Assembly (NCBI RefSeq): GCF_900475415.1
Contig: NZ_LS483388.1
Coordinates: 854,001-918,000, forward strand
Length of the DNA: 64,000 nucleotides
Reading direction: 5' to 3'
From: Streptococcus porcinus
GTDB taxonomy: Bacteria; Bacillota; Bacilli; Lactobacillales; Streptococcaceae
Part shown: in pieces, positions 9,830 to 19,045 of the stretch
Layout of the letters: each line of letters opens with the position of its first letter
How positions within the stretch are numbered: the stretch's first letter is position 1
Program-made: the position numbers and the translations under genes
The notes under the pieces: model-generated
Told to the model about the DNA's origin: nothing
Seen by the model: the letters and a program-made list of their open reading frames with translations, nothing else
The model's database searches: none

Positions 9830-9838
9830 TGTTATAAT
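9830..9838 (+). promoter_or_regulatory. Extended -10 promoter of pepV
   Basis: TG-T-TATAAT at 9830-9838 is a perfect extended -10; no good -35 is seen 17 bases upstream. The transcript would start near 9845 and carry the leader hairpin at 9865-9895. Confidence 0.5.
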
Positions 9839-9864
9839 AACAGTATTAATTGGATAATCAAAGA

Positions 9865-9901
9865 TAAGTAAGTTGTAGATGATACAACTTATTTACCTTT
9901 T
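9865..9901 (+). promoter_or_regulatory. Leader hairpin before pepV
   Basis: A 13-bp inverted repeat (left arm 9865-9877, right arm 9883-9895, one mismatch, 5-base loop) is followed by CCTTTTT. It lies between the pepV promoter and its ribosome site and resembles an attenuator or a weak terminator. Confidence 0.5.
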
Positions 9902-9923
9902 TAGAGATGAAGGAGAATAATTG

Positions 9924-11327
9924 ATGATTGATTTTAAAGCTGAAGTTGAAAGCCGTAAGGAAGCGATGCTTGAAGACTTAATTCATTTACTTCGAATTAA
10001 TTCAGAAAGAGATGATTCCTTAGCTGACGACAAACACCCATTTGGGCCAGGTCCTGTCAGAGCCTTAGAGCATTTTCTAGCTATGGCTGAGCGTGATGGC
10101 TATAAAACACGTAATATTGATAATTACGCTGGTGATTTCGAATTTGGAGAAGGAGAAGAAGTTCTCGGTATATTCGGTCATTTAGATGTTGTCCCTGCTG
10201 GTAGCGGTTGGGATACTGATCCTTATGAACCAGTTATCAAAGACGATAGAATTTATGCGCGTGGCTCTTCAGATGATAAGGGACCGACCTTGGCTTGTTA
10301 CTATGCTTTGAAAATCATTAAAGAGTTAGGTTTACCAGTTTCTAAAAAGGTTCGTTTTGTTGTTGGTACTGATGAAGAATCTGGTTGGGGTGACATGGAT
10401 TATTACTTTGCTCATAATGGGTTAAAAGATCCAGACTTCGGTTTCTCACCTGACGCTGAATTCCCAATTATCAATGGCGAAAAAGGAAATATTACTGAAT
10501 ATCTTCATTTTAGTGGGGAAAATAGCGGTGCATTTGTCTTAAACCGTTTTGAAGGTGGTTTACGTGAAAATATGGTTCCAGAGTCAGCTACCGCTTTAAT
10601 AGAATCAGCCCATCCCTTTAATGTCTTGTCGGCAGCATTTGAACAATTTTTAGCTGAACATCGAGTAGAAGGTGAGCTTAAAGATCATGGTCAAGAAATA
10701 GAAGTAACAATCATTGGTAAGTCAGCTCATGGTTCGACACCTGAGTTAGGTATCAATGGGGCTACACTTTTAGCTAAATTCTTGAGTCAGTTCTCATTTG
10801 AAGGGCCTGCTGAAGCTTTCTTACGCATTGCTGGTATAACATTACATGAAGATTTTGATGCTAAAAAACTTGGGTTAGCTTATACTGATGATAAAATGGG
10901 TTCTTTAAGTATGAATGCTGGTGTCTTTAATTTTGATAAGGCTTCAGATGATAATACAATTGCCTTAAACTTCCGCTATCCAAAAGGAATTGATGCTCAA
11001 GTTCTTAAGGTAGGTCTTGAACAACTTAAAGGAATTAAAGAAGTGACCTTATCTAGCCATGAACACGTGCCACATTATGTGCCGATGGATGATGAATTGG
11101 TTGCAACCCTACTTAAGGTGTATGAAAAACAAACAGGGCTTAAAGGCTATGAACAGGTTATTGGTGGCGGAACATTTGGACGTCTCCTTAAACGTGGTGT
11201 AGCATTTGGAGCGATGTTCCCTGGTGATGAAAATACTATGCACCAAGCGAATGAATATATGCCATTAGAGAATATCTATAGATCAGCTGCGATTTATGCT
11301 GAAGCTATCTATGAATTAATTAAATAA
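9924..11327 (+). CDS. pepV: Dipeptidase PepV (M20 family)
   Basis: A 467-residue cytosolic zinc dipeptidase of the M20A family that splits a broad range of dipeptides taken up from medium. GHLDVVPAGSGW near residue 87 has the first metal His and Asp; YARGSSDDKGP has the bridging Asp; VGTDEESGWGD has the catalytic Glu-Glu pair; SPDAEFP has a further metal Asp; and FPGDENTMHQANE near the C terminus has the last His. The dimer-like lid domain occupies the middle. Length and motifs match Lactobacillus and Streptococcus PepV. AAGGAG at 9910-9915 suits the ATG at 9924 better than the TTG just before it. Confidence 0.95.
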   Translation: MIDFKAEVESRKEAMLEDLIHLLRINSERDDSLADDKHPFGPGPVRALEHFLAMAERDGYKTRNIDNYAGDFEFGEGEEVLGIFGHLDVVPAGSGWDTDPYEPVIKDDRIYARGSSDDKGPTLACYYALKIIKELGLPVSKKVRFVVGTDEESGWGDMDYYFAHNGLKDPDFGFSPDAEFPIINGEKGNITEYLHFSGENSGAFVLNRFEGGLRENMVPESATALIESAHPFNVLSAAFEQFLAEHRVEGELKDHGQEIEVTIIGKSAHGSTPELGINGATLLAKFLSQFSFEGPAEAFLRIAGITLHEDFDAKKLGLAYTDDKMGSLSMNAGVFNFDKASDDNTIALNFRYPKGIDAQVLKVGLEQLKGIKEVTLSSHEHVPHYVPMDDELVATLLKVYEKQTGLKGYEQVIGGGTFGRLLKRGVAFGAMFPGDENTMHQANEYMPLENIYRSAAIYAEAIYELIK

Positions 11328-11358
11328 TAAAAGGAGCCTTAAGGCTCCTTTTATTATT
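11323..11358. terminator. Bidirectional terminator between pepV and mnmE
   Basis: A 36-base perfect palindrome (18-bp arms ending in GGAGCCTT / AAGGCTCC) with A runs on one side and T runs on the other. It can end transcripts from both convergent genes. Confidence 0.9.
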
Positions 11359-11420
11359 TAATAGGAAATTTGTTCTTTTTCCTATACAGTCATTTTTGCT
11401 TACGGGTTAACTTCAAAAGA

Positions 11421-12797
11421 TTATTTTCCGAGACAGAATTGACTGAAAAGTTGGGTGATGAGTTCATCCGGTGCGGCATCGCCAGTTATTTCTCCTAAAA
11501 TTTCCCATGTCCTAGTCAGATCTACTTGCAGAAGGTCCACTGGCATGCCCATTTCGAGGCCGTCATTAACAGCTTGTAAACTTTGAAGAGCTTGCTCGAT
11601 GAGTGAAATATGGCGGGCATTAGAGAGATAGGTGGCATCTTGCTCTACCAAGCCTGCATTATCAAAGAAGAGTTGATTAATGCGGTCTTCAATCATATCA
11701 ATATTTTTATGATGCAAGACAGAAATAGGGATAAAGTCTGAGGGTAGCTGGTCAGTTTCAATTCTTTCTGGCAAATCAGTCTTGTTAAGTAAAATAAGGC
11801 GATTGCTTTCTTGGCTTAATTCTAGTAAGGTTCGGTCTTGGAGGGTCAAGGGTTCTGAAGCATTAAGAACTAAGAGAACTAAGTCAGCTTCCTTTAGAGC
11901 CTTTTTAGAACGCTCAACACCAATTTTCTCAACGAGATCATCTGTATCCCGAATTCCGGCGGTATCAATGAGTTTAAGGGGGACACCTTTGATATTGACA
12001 TATTCCTCAATCACATCCCGTGTAGTTCCAGCAATATCAGTAACAATTGCTTTATCCTCACGCAATAAATTGTTTAAGAGACTAGATTTCCCAACGTTAG
12101 GACGGCCAATGATAGCGGTAGAGAGGCCTTCGCGTAATATCTTGCCGCGTCTTGCTGTGCGCAGTAGATTTTCAAGTAGAGCTTGAAATTCTTGGGTTTT
12201 TTCGCGTAGTAATGCTGTTGTCATTTCTTCAACATCATCATATTCAGGATAATCAATATTAACTTCAACTTGAGCTAAGGTATTGAGAATTTCTTGTCGG
12301 GTATTGTTAATCAGCTCTGATAGGGAGCCGTCTAGTTGTTTAACAGCAATGTTCATTGCCTTATCTGTTTTTGCTCGAATGATATCCATAACAGCCTCAG
12401 CCTGTGTTAAATCGACACGGCCATTCAAAAAGGCTCTTTTTGTAAATTCTCCGGGCTCAGCCATACGAGCCCCTTGTTTGATTAAGAGCTGCAAAATTTC
12501 ATTGGTAACAGCAATGCCCCCATGGGTATTTATTTCGATGACATCTTCTCTAGTAAAAGTTTTAGGAGCCAACATGACAGTCACCATAACTTCATCAAGG
12601 ATTTCTTGATTAGCTGGATTAATAATGTGACCATAGTTGATAGTATGAGAAGCTACCTCGTGTAAATTTTTGCCTTTGAAGACTTTATTTGCGATATTAA
12701 GGGCATCTGTTCCTGATAAACGAACAATTCCAATTGCTCCTTCCCCTAGTGGGGTTGAAATTGCTGTAATGGTGTCAAATTCTTTAGTTATACTCAT
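11421..12797 (-). CDS. mnmE: tRNA modification GTPase MnmE
   Basis: A 458-residue GTPase that, with MnmG, installs the 5-carboxymethylaminomethyl group on wobble uridine of certain tRNAs. The N-terminal folate-binding domain covers residues 1-120 ([22 protein letters not shown]). A helical domain flanks the Ras-like G domain with Walker [10 protein letters not shown] near 230, DIAGTTRD (switch I), DTAGIRDT (G3) and NKTD (G4). The invariant C-terminal CLGK holds the catalytic Cys455. The gene runs against its neighbours, converging on pepV and diverging from rpiA. The ribosome site AAAGGA is very close to the ATG. Confidence 0.97.
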   Translation of the reverse strand: MSITKEFDTITAISTPLGEGAIGIVRLSGTDALNIANKVFKGKNLHEVASHTINYGHIINPANQEILDEVMVTVMLAPKTFTREDVIEINTHGGIAVTNEILQLLIKQGARMAEPGEFTKRAFLNGRVDLTQAEAVMDIIRAKTDKAMNIAVKQLDGSLSELINNTRQEILNTLAQVEVNIDYPEYDDVEEMTTALLREKTQEFQALLENLLRTARRGKILREGLSTAIIGRPNVGKSSLLNNLLREDKAIVTDIAGTTRDVIEEYVNIKGVPLKLIDTAGIRDTDDLVEKIGVERSKKALKEADLVLLVLNASEPLTLQDRTLLELSQESNRLILLNKTDLPERIETDQLPSDFIPISVLHHKNIDMIEDRINQLFFDNAGLVEQDATYLSNARHISLIEQALQSLQAVNDGLEMGMPVDLLQVDLTRTWEILGEITGDAAPDELITQLFSQFCLGK

Positions 12798-12895
12798 TCC
12801 TTTATTTTAGAATAAGTCAGTTTAGAAAGCAAGGCTTTGGTTCAAACAGCTCTTAGCGGTGCTATTTAAAAATTAGGAAAAAAATGGGAATCTCA

Positions 12896-12924
12896 TTAAC
12901 AAGTTGGCGCTTTCATGATATAAT
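12896..12924 (+). promoter_or_regulatory. Promoter of the rpiA-deoB-punA operon
   Basis: TTAACA at 12896-12901 and TATAAT at 12919-12924 with a 17-base spacer and a TG one base before the -10. It should drive rpiA and the genes after it, no terminator being visible until after punA. Confidence 0.75.
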
Positions 12925-12959
12925 ATAATTCCAACATGCAAAACTATTCAGGAGGAAAC

Positions 12960-13643
12960 ATGGAAGCACTTAAGAAAATTGCCGGTGTTACTGCTGCGCA
13001 ATATGTCAAAGACGGTATGACAGTCGGTTTGGGGACTGGTTCGACGGCTTATTACTTTGTCGAAGAAGTGGGTCGTCGGGTTAAGGAGGAGGGCTTGCAA
13101 ATTGTTGGTGTCACTACTTCCAGTAGGACCACTAAACAGGCGCAAGAGCTAGGCATTCCTTTAAAATCAGTTGATGATATTGACGTCATAGATGTTACTG
13201 TTGACGGTGCTGACGAGGTTGATAAAGCCTTTAATGGCATTAAAGGTGGCGGTGCCGCTCTGTTAATGGAAAAAATCGTTGCTACCCCAACAAAGGACTA
13301 TATTTGGGTTGTTGATGAGTCAAAAATGGTTGAACATCTGGGAGCTTTTAAAGTCCCTGTTGAAGTAGTTCAATACGGTTCAGAGCGGCTTTGTCGTGTT
13401 TTCGAAAAAGCTGGTTACTGTCCTTCCTTTCGTATGAAAGATGGACAAAAACTAGTGACAGATATGCAAAACTACATTATCGATTTAGATATGAAGTGCA
13501 TTGAGGATCCTTTTGCATTTGCTGAGATACTTGATGCTACTGTAGGTGTTGTGGAGCACGGTTTGTTTAACGGTATGGTTAATAAAGTCATTGTTGCTGG
13601 TAAAGATGGTGTCCAAGTTCTTGAAGCACCTGTCAAAAATTAA
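12960..13643 (+). CDS. rpiA: Ribose-5-phosphate isomerase A
   Basis: A 227-residue enzyme that interconverts ribose 5-phosphate and ribulose 5-phosphate in the pentose phosphate pathway. [11 protein letters not shown] near residue 24 is the phosphate-binding loop, DGADEVD near 81 holds the catalytic acids, and [11 protein letters not shown] near 93 the catalytic Lys. The frame is open from an ATG at 12936, but AGGAGG at 12950-12955 fixes the ATG at 12960. As first gene of the operon it links pentose phosphate released from nucleosides by DeoB to central metabolism. Confidence 0.96.
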   Translation: MEALKKIAGVTAAQYVKDGMTVGLGTGSTAYYFVEEVGRRVKEEGLQIVGVTTSSRTTKQAQELGIPLKSVDDIDVIDVTVDGADEVDKAFNGIKGGGAALLMEKIVATPTKDYIWVVDESKMVEHLGAFKVPVEVVQYGSERLCRVFEKAGYCPSFRMKDGQKLVTDMQNYIIDLDMKCIEDPFAFAEILDATVGVVEHGLFNGMVNKVIVAGKDGVQVLEAPVKN

Positions 13644-13706
13644 ATTCGTTCATCATTTTATAGGTTTTTGGGAGCCAACCGTAACCTCCCATAGAATGGA
13701 GACAAA

Positions 13707-14918
13707 ATGTCCAAATTTAATCGTATTCATTTAGTTGTACTTGATTCCGTCGGAGTTGGAGCAGCTCCTGATTCTGATAAGTTCTTTAATGCTGGTGTTG
13801 CAGATACCTCATCTGATACTTTAGGCCACATTTCAGAAAAAGTCGGTTTAGATGTGCCCCACATGGCTAAAATTGGTTTAGGAAATATTCCTCGTGAGAA
13901 TCCTTTGAAAACGGTTGCGAAAGAAGAAAATCCAATTGGTTACGTGACCAAATTGGAAGAAGTATCATTAGGTAAAGATACGATGACAGGCCACTGGGAA
14001 ATTATGGGCTTGAACATTACAGAGCCTTTTGACACGTTTTGGAATGGCTTCCCTGAAGAAATTTTAACCAAAATAGAAGAGTTTTCTGGGCGTAAAGTTA
14101 TTCGTGAAGCTAATAAACCTTACTCTGGAACGGCAGTTATTGATGATTTTGGACCCCGTCAGATGGAAACTGGGGAATTGATTATCTATACTTCAGCAGA
14201 CCCTGTTTTACAGATTGCAGCACATGAAGATATTATTCCACTTGAAGAATTATATAAAATCTGTGAGTATGCCCGCTCAATCACTTTAGAACGTCCAGCG
14301 CTGTTAGGTCGTATTATTGCTCGTCCTTATATTGGAGAACCAGGTCATTTCACACGAACTTCAAATCGTCATGATTATGCAGTATCACCTTTCCAAGATA
14401 CAGTTCTTAATAATTTGGCCAATGCTGGTATTTCAACCTATGCAGTAGGTAAAATCAACGACATCTTCAATGGTTCTGGTATTACCAACGATATGGGTCA
14501 TAATAAATCGAATAGTCATGGTGTAGATACACTCATTAAGACATTGCAGTTACCTGAATTTGAAAAAGGAATGTCCTTCACGAACCTTGTTGACTTTGAT
14601 GCCATGTATGGACACCGTCGTGATACAGAAGGCTATCGTGATTGTTTACAAGAATTTGATAATCGTCTACCGGAAATCATGGAACATATGAAAGAAGATG
14701 ACCTTCTATTAATTACAGCAGATCATGGTAATGACCCAACTTATGTAGGAACAGATCATACACGTGAGTATATTCCTTTATTGGCTTACTCTCCATCATT
14801 TAAAGGAAATGGAGTGATACCACAAGGGCACTTTGCGGACATTTCAGCTACAATTGCTGAAAACTTTGGTGTCGAGACAGCTATGATTGGTCAATCATTC
14901 CTCTCAGATCTAGTCTAA
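13707..14918 (+). CDS. deoB: Phosphopentomutase
   Basis: A 403-residue metalloenzyme of the alkaline phosphatase superfamily that converts (deoxy)ribose 1-phosphate to the 5-phosphate. [14 protein letters not shown] at the N terminus and [18 protein letters not shown] near residue 340 hold the metal-binding Asp and His, and DTMTGHWE near residue 93 contains the Thr that carries the phosphate in this family. Full length. TGGAG lies upstream. Placement between rpiA and punA gives a complete route from nucleoside to pentose phosphate. Confidence 0.96.
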   Translation: MSKFNRIHLVVLDSVGVGAAPDSDKFFNAGVADTSSDTLGHISEKVGLDVPHMAKIGLGNIPRENPLKTVAKEENPIGYVTKLEEVSLGKDTMTGHWEIMGLNITEPFDTFWNGFPEEILTKIEEFSGRKVIREANKPYSGTAVIDDFGPRQMETGELIIYTSADPVLQIAAHEDIIPLEELYKICEYARSITLERPALLGRIIARPYIGEPGHFTRTSNRHDYAVSPFQDTVLNNLANAGISTYAVGKINDIFNGSGITNDMGHNKSNSHGVDTLIKTLQLPEFEKGMSFTNLVDFDAMYGHRRDTEGYRDCLQEFDNRLPEIMEHMKEDDLLLITADHGNDPTYVGTDHTREYIPLLAYSPSFKGNGVIPQGHFADISATIAENFGVETAMIGQSFLSDLV

Positions 14919-14931
14919 TGACTCTAGGATT

Positions 14932-15339
14932 ATGAGAAAAGTAAGAATTTATCACAACCCTAATTGTGGGACCTCGCGAAATGTCTTAGCCATGATTAAG
15001 CATGCAGGTCTTGATCCAGAAGTAATAGAATATTTAGTTACCCCACCAACTAGAGAAGAATTACAAGGATTAATTAGAGCTATGGGGATTCAAGTGCGGG
15101 ACTTGGTAAGAATAAATGTTCCCGAGTTTGAGAAGCACCATCTTGCGGACGCTACTAAGTCGGATTCCCAATTACTTGATGCTATGATGGCAGATCCGAT
15201 TTTGATTAATCGTCCAATTGTGGTTACTTCAAAAGGAGTGAAACTTTGTCGTCCCTCAGAAGTACTACTCGATATTTTACCAGTGAGGTTACCGAGTCCT
15301 TTTACTAAGGAAGATGGTCAAGTTGTTCAACCAAAATAA
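14932..15339 (+). CDS. ArsC family reductase (glutaredoxin-type arsenate reductase-like)
   Basis: A 135-residue thioredoxin-fold protein of the R773 ArsC type. HNPNCGTSRN holds the single active Cys12, and PILINRPIVVTSKGVKLCRPSE near residue 90 is the family's second signature, including the Arg that helps bind arsenate (INRPIV). No arsR, arsB or other arsenic gene is near; it lies within the nucleoside salvage operon, 13 bases after deoB and 15 before punA. Its real substrate may differ from arsenate. The ribosome site is weak, suggesting translation coupled to deoB. Confidence 0.85.
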   Translation: MRKVRIYHNPNCGTSRNVLAMIKHAGLDPEVIEYLVTPPTREELQGLIRAMGIQVRDLVRINVPEFEKHHLADATKSDSQLLDAMMADPILINRPIVVTSKGVKLCRPSEVLLDILPVRLPSPFTKEDGQVVQPK

Positions 15340-15354
15340 AAAGGAGAGACAAAC

Positions 15355-16164
15355 ATGTCTATAATGACAAAAATTAACGAAACAAGAGATTTTTTAACCT
15401 TTAAAGGTGTTCAAGCCCCAGACTTTGGTCTTATTTTAGGATCTGGTCTGGGAGAATTAGCTAATGAAATCGAAAATGCTATTGTGATTGATTATAATGA
15501 TATTCCTAACTGGGGGAAATCAACTGTAGTTGGTCATGCAGGCAAATTAGTATATGGTGATTTGTCAGGTCGTAAAGTTATTGCCTTGCAAGGTCGTTTC
15601 CATTTTTATGAAGGAAATCCTTTAGAAGTGGTTACCTTCCCAGTTCGTGTTATGAAAGCTCTAGGCTGTGAAGGCGTTATTGTCACTAATGCTGCCGGAG
15701 GTATCGGTTATGGCCCAGGAACTTTGATGGCGATTACAGATCATATCAATATGACAGGGAATAACCCATTAATGGGGGAAAATCTTGAGGAATTTGGCCC
15801 AAGATTCCCAGATATGTCAGATGCTTACACTGCTGAATATCGTCAAAAAGCAAACAAAGTAGCAGAGTCTCTTGGCATTAAGCTTGAAGGTGGTGTTTAT
15901 CTCGGAGTAACAGGACCAACTTATGAAACACCTGCGGAAATCCGTGCCTTCAAAATGATGGGGGCAGATGCTGTAGGTATGTCAACGGTTCCTGAGGTTA
16001 TTGTTGCTGCTCATTCTGGTATGAAAGTTTTGGGTATTTCAGCTATTACTAACTTTGCTGCTGGCTTTCAGACTGAGTTAAACCATGAGGAAGTTGTAAC
16101 GGTTACTGAACATATTAAGGAAGATTTCAAAGGCTTAGTAAAAGCGATTCTTTCTGAATTGTAA
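15355..16164 (+). CDS. punA: Purine nucleoside phosphorylase (trimeric PNP-I type)
   Basis: A 269-residue enzyme that splits inosine and guanosine (and deoxy forms) with phosphate to base and (deoxy)ribose 1-phosphate. GLILGSGLGELA near residue 26 binds phosphate, GRFHFYEGN near 82 is the family signature, NAAGG near 113 and the base-binding GPTYETPAEIRAF near 185 follow, then ITNFAAG near 230. AAAGGAGAG precedes the ATG. Its product feeds DeoB. Confidence 0.95.
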   Translation: MSIMTKINETRDFLTFKGVQAPDFGLILGSGLGELANEIENAIVIDYNDIPNWGKSTVVGHAGKLVYGDLSGRKVIALQGRFHFYEGNPLEVVTFPVRVMKALGCEGVIVTNAAGGIGYGPGTLMAITDHINMTGNNPLMGENLEEFGPRFPDMSDAYTAEYRQKANKVAESLGIKLEGGVYLGVTGPTYETPAEIRAFKMMGADAVGMSTVPEVIVAAHSGMKVLGISAITNFAAGFQTELNHEEVVTVTEHIKEDFKGLVKAILSEL

Positions 16165-16364
16165 AATGCATTCATCATCAACTGAAATAAACTATATTTT
16201 ACTTAAAAGATAAACTAAAAAAGAAAGGCAAGGGTATTGAGGTCATTAATTTGCCCTCAGATTAAGGACTGTGTTAAAAAAGAGAAGATGCTTAGAAGCA
16301 GAAGCTTCAAAATAACTTCCCGATTTTGACTAGGTCCTCTTAAGACCCTTAGTGTTATCATATT
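16165..16364 (+). other. 200-base gap between punA and deoD, no gene recognised
   Basis: No convincing ORF or RNA family is seen. The stretch includes a short inverted repeat GAAGC/GCTTC near 16,294-16,308 and ends at deoD without a recognisable ribosome site. It may be a decayed gene or a leader. Confidence 0.5.
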
Positions 16365-17078
16365 ATGTCTATTCACATTTCTGCGGAGAAGGGTCAAATT
16401 GCTGATAAAATTTTATTGCCTGGTGATCCTTTACGTGCTAAATTTATCGCTGAAAATTTTTTAGAAGATGCCGTATGTTTTAATGAAATCCGTGGTATGC
16501 TTGGTTACACTGGAACATATAAAGGTCACCGTGTCTCTGTTATGGGGACCGGGATGGGGATGCCATCAATTTCCATCTACGCGCGTGAGTTGATTGTTGA
16601 CTATGGTGTTAAGACTTTGATTCGTGTTGGAACTGCTGGGGCAATTGATCCAGAAGTGCACGTTCGTGAGTTAGTTCTTGCCCAAGCCGCTGCAACTAAT
16701 TCTAGTATCATTCGTAATGACTTCCCTGAATTCGATTTTCCTCAAATTGCGGACTTTGGTCTTTTAGACAAAGCTTATCACATTGCTAGAAAACTGGGTA
16801 TGACCACTCATGTTGGTAATGTGCTTTCTTCGGATGTTTTTTATTCTAATATGCCTGAGCGAAATATGGCTCTTGGAAAATTAGGAGTTAAAGCTATTGA
16901 AATGGAAGCTGCCGCTCTTTATTACTTGGCTGCTCAACACCATGTAAAAGCCTTGGGTATCATGACAATTTCTGATAATTTAAATGATCCAACAGAGGAC
17001 ACTAGTGCACAAGAGCGTCAAACTACCTTTACAGATATGATGCAGGTAGGACTAGAAACTCTCATTGCAAATGACTGA
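16365..17078 (+). CDS. deoD: Purine nucleoside phosphorylase (hexameric DeoD type)
   Basis: A 237-residue enzyme with broader purine range than PunA, including adenosine. [18 protein letters not shown] at residue 17 is the DeoD signature; RVGTAGAI near 87 binds phosphate; EMEAAALY near 180 holds the ribose-binding Glu-Met-Glu; SDNL near 205 holds the base-binding Asp. The N-terminal residues [10 protein letters not shown] are those expected of the family, so the start is sound although no Shine-Dalgarno sequence precedes it. It overlaps the next gene by 8 bases. Confidence 0.95.
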   Translation: MSIHISAEKGQIADKILLPGDPLRAKFIAENFLEDAVCFNEIRGMLGYTGTYKGHRVSVMGTGMGMPSISIYARELIVDYGVKTLIRVGTAGAIDPEVHVRELVLAQAAATNSSIIRNDFPEFDFPQIADFGLLDKAYHIARKLGMTTHVGNVLSSDVFYSNMPERNMALGKLGVKAIEMEAAALYYLAAQHHVKALGIMTISDNLNDPTEDTSAQERQTTFTDMMQVGLETLIAND

Positions 17079-17856
17079 ACTTAGAAAAACAATAGACATC
17101 CTTTTGGATGTCTATGCTTATAATCACGCCTTTAAAATTGCGAAAGAAGTCTCTAGTATTAATCCTGATTCTTTATTCTTGTTAGAGCTCTTAAAAGAAA
17201 GACGGGAACTAAATCTGTCTTTTATAATTGCCAATCAAGACAGATTAAAAAAGTTACAAGCTAAATATCAGGTCATATTTGTTATGAATGAGGACTTAGA
17301 GAAGGAACAAATCGCCAATTATATTTTGGATTTGGAAGTTAAGGTAAAAAATGGTGATATTATTGATTTTGTGAGAGCTGTCTCACCGATTCTTTACCGT
17401 CTTTTCTTAACCTTAATTCAAAAAGAAATTCCGTCTTTTGACACATTTATTAATGACTCTAAAAATGATCAATATGATACTTGGGATTTCCAAAAAATGC
17501 AAGATGCAAATCTCCCAATTTTTCAAGCCTATTTGTCTCACAGACAGAGTCGGAACATCACATCTCGGAGTCTGACGGATCTTTTAATCCTATCCGACTT
17601 ACCGCATGAGATTAAGGAGACAATTAAAACCTTACGACAATTTGAAAAATCGGTTCGTAATCCACTAGCTCATCTTATAAAAGCCTTTGATGAAGAAGAG
17701 TTATACCGTACGACGAAGTTCTCTTCTCAAGTTTTTTTAGAAAAGATTATTGAGTTAGCAACCTATGCAGGTGTAATCTATCAGCGAGAGCCTTTTTATT
17801 TCGATCAAATCAATCTTTTAATTGAAGAAGGTCTTAACAATGAAAAAGAGCAGTAG
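17071..17856 (+). CDS. Unrecognised protein with HEPN-like R-x4-H motif
   Basis: A 261-residue soluble, mostly helical protein; I do not recognise a named family. Residues 1-90 look like an alpha/beta or helical N-terminal region. The C-terminal part (about 95-250) has amphipathic helices followed by RNPLAH at residues 196-201, with a preceding helix [17 protein letters not shown]-x4-H in an R-N-x-x-A-H context is the catalytic signature of HEPN ribonucleases, for example those in Csm6-type and other defence proteins. A ribonuclease role is inferred from this motif alone. It overlaps deoD by 8 bases, so it is translationally coupled to it, and converges on cpsY. Confidence 0.6.
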   Translation: MTELRKTIDILLDVYAYNHAFKIAKEVSSINPDSLFLLELLKERRELNLSFIIANQDRLKKLQAKYQVIFVMNEDLEKEQIANYILDLEVKVKNGDIIDFVRAVSPILYRLFLTLIQKEIPSFDTFINDSKNDQYDTWDFQKMQDANLPIFQAYLSHRQSRNITSRSLTDLLILSDLPHEIKETIKTLRQFEKSVRNPLAHLIKAFDEEELYRTTKFSSQVFLEKIIELATYAGVIYQREPFYFDQINLLIEEGLNNEKEQ

Positions 17857-17875
17857 TTTTTCTACTGTTCTTTTT
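17844..17875. terminator. Bidirectional terminator between the HEPN-like gene and cpsY
   Basis: A 13-bp stem (AAAAGAGCAGTAG / CTACTGTTCTTTT, one G-T pair) contains the stop codons of both convergent genes, with A and T runs at its ends. Confidence 0.85.
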
Positions 17876-18791
17876 GCATGTTTGGTTGGGTAAATTTGAC
17901 TTCGTCTTTTAAATAATCAATGAATCTTTCACCCATTTTAGAAAGATTTGCTTGTTCATGTTTGATATAGACAATATCGATAATATCTGGCATATCAAGA
18001 GGGATGGCTATTATTTGGTTACCATTGAGTTGGCTGTTCAAGACCCCACTTGCTACAGTATAACCATGCAAACCAATCATCAAATTAAAAAGTGTAGCTC
18101 TGTCACTCACGACAATAGACTTGTCGTGTGGTACATTAGCCATCATTTCTTCAGAGAAGTAGAAGGAATTATGTAAGCCCTGATCATAGGACAGGTAAGG
18201 GTAAGCTTCTAAGTCATCAAAAGAAAGGCAGGCTTTGTTAGCTAAAGGATGCTCTTTGCTAACAAAAATATGGGGGTGTGTCTTAAAAAGGATATGGGCA
18301 GTCAAGTGACTTTCTTCGAGTAGCTTTGATAAAACATCCCGGTTATAATCATTAAGGAAAAGAACTCCGATTTCAGATCTAAAATTTTTAACATCATCAA
18401 TAATTTCCCAGGTTCTTGTTTCTCTAAGGAAGAGCTCATATTGTGACATGTCTGTTTTTTTTAATAGGGAAACAAAAGCGTTGACGACAAAGGCATAATG
18501 TTGAGAAGAGACGCTGAAAAAATCTCTATTACTGTTATGATTCTTATAACGGTCTTCTAAGAGTGATGTCTGCTCTACAATTTGTCTGGCATAGGATAAA
18601 AATTCAACACCATCTTTTGTTAAGGTGATACCTTTGGGAGTTCGGTTAAAAATAGCAATTCCCATTTCGTTTTCTAAGTCTTTGACAGCATTAGAGAGGC
18701 TGGGCTGAGTAATATATAATTGCTTAGAAGCTTCGTTCATGGAGCCACATTCAACGATTTTTATAATGTAATGTAATTGTTGTAATCTCAT
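17862..18791 (-). CDS. cpsY: LysR-family regulator CpsY/MtaR type
   Basis: A 309-residue LysR transcription regulator. Residues 1-60 form the winged helix (LQQLHYIIKIVECGSMNEASKQLYITQPSLSNAVKDLE) and the rest is the two-lobed effector domain. It is divergent from cpsA, the position of cpsY in S. agalactiae and S. iniae. In those species CpsY/MtaR mainly controls methionine uptake and cell-surface genes rather than the capsule operon itself, so a direct role on the cps promoter here is not certain. The intergenic region of 254 bases should hold its own control sites. Confidence 0.9.
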   Translation of the reverse strand: MRLQQLHYIIKIVECGSMNEASKQLYITQPSLSNAVKDLENEMGIAIFNRTPKGITLTKDGVEFLSYARQIVEQTSLLEDRYKNHNSNRDFFSVSSQHYAFVVNAFVSLLKKTDMSQYELFLRETRTWEIIDDVKNFRSEIGVLFLNDYNRDVLSKLLEESHLTAHILFKTHPHIFVSKEHPLANKACLSFDDLEAYPYLSYDQGLHNSFYFSEEMMANVPHDKSIVVSDRATLFNLMIGLHGYTVASGVLNSQLNGNQIIAIPLDMPDIIDIVYIKHEQANLSKMGERFIDYLKDEVKFTQPNMQKEQ

Positions 18792-18970
18792 AATGACAGT
18801 CTATCTTAAATGCTTTAAAGTTTCAAGTAAAGAAAGGAAAGGGTCATGCATGGCTTGATAATAGGCTTATTGGAATAATTATAAATATCTGTATTTTCAG
18901 TTATATTTAATTTAGATTAGAGAAAGCGCTAAAAAGATTAAAAATTATAGTAAAATGATGTTTCTAGAAA

Positions 18971-18999
18971 TTGCAATCTAAATTTGAAAATGCTATAAT
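18971..18999 (+). promoter_or_regulatory. Capsule operon promoter
   Basis: TTGCAA at 18971-18976 and TATAAT at 18994-18999 with a 17-base spacer and a TG at 18991-18992 (extended -10). This is the only strong promoter upstream of cpsA and no terminator is obvious until after the last cps gene. Confidence 0.8.
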
Positions 19000-19045
19000 T
19001 GAGCTATATTTCTGTGTATTTCAAAGAATTCGGAGACAAAAAATC

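Noticed and set aside
11782..12609. Long plus-strand frames of 134 and 108 codons inside mnmE
   Set aside because: They mirror the coding strand of a clear mnmE gene and have no family features.
14932..15339. Reading the ArsC-like gene as Spx
   Set aside because: It has HNPNCGTSRN with a single Cys rather than the CxxC of Spx, and the INRPIV signature of ArsC.
18971..19045. 25-residue N-terminal extension of cpsA from ATG 18971
   Set aside because: The ATG lies at the -35 of the cps promoter and could not be in the transcript.
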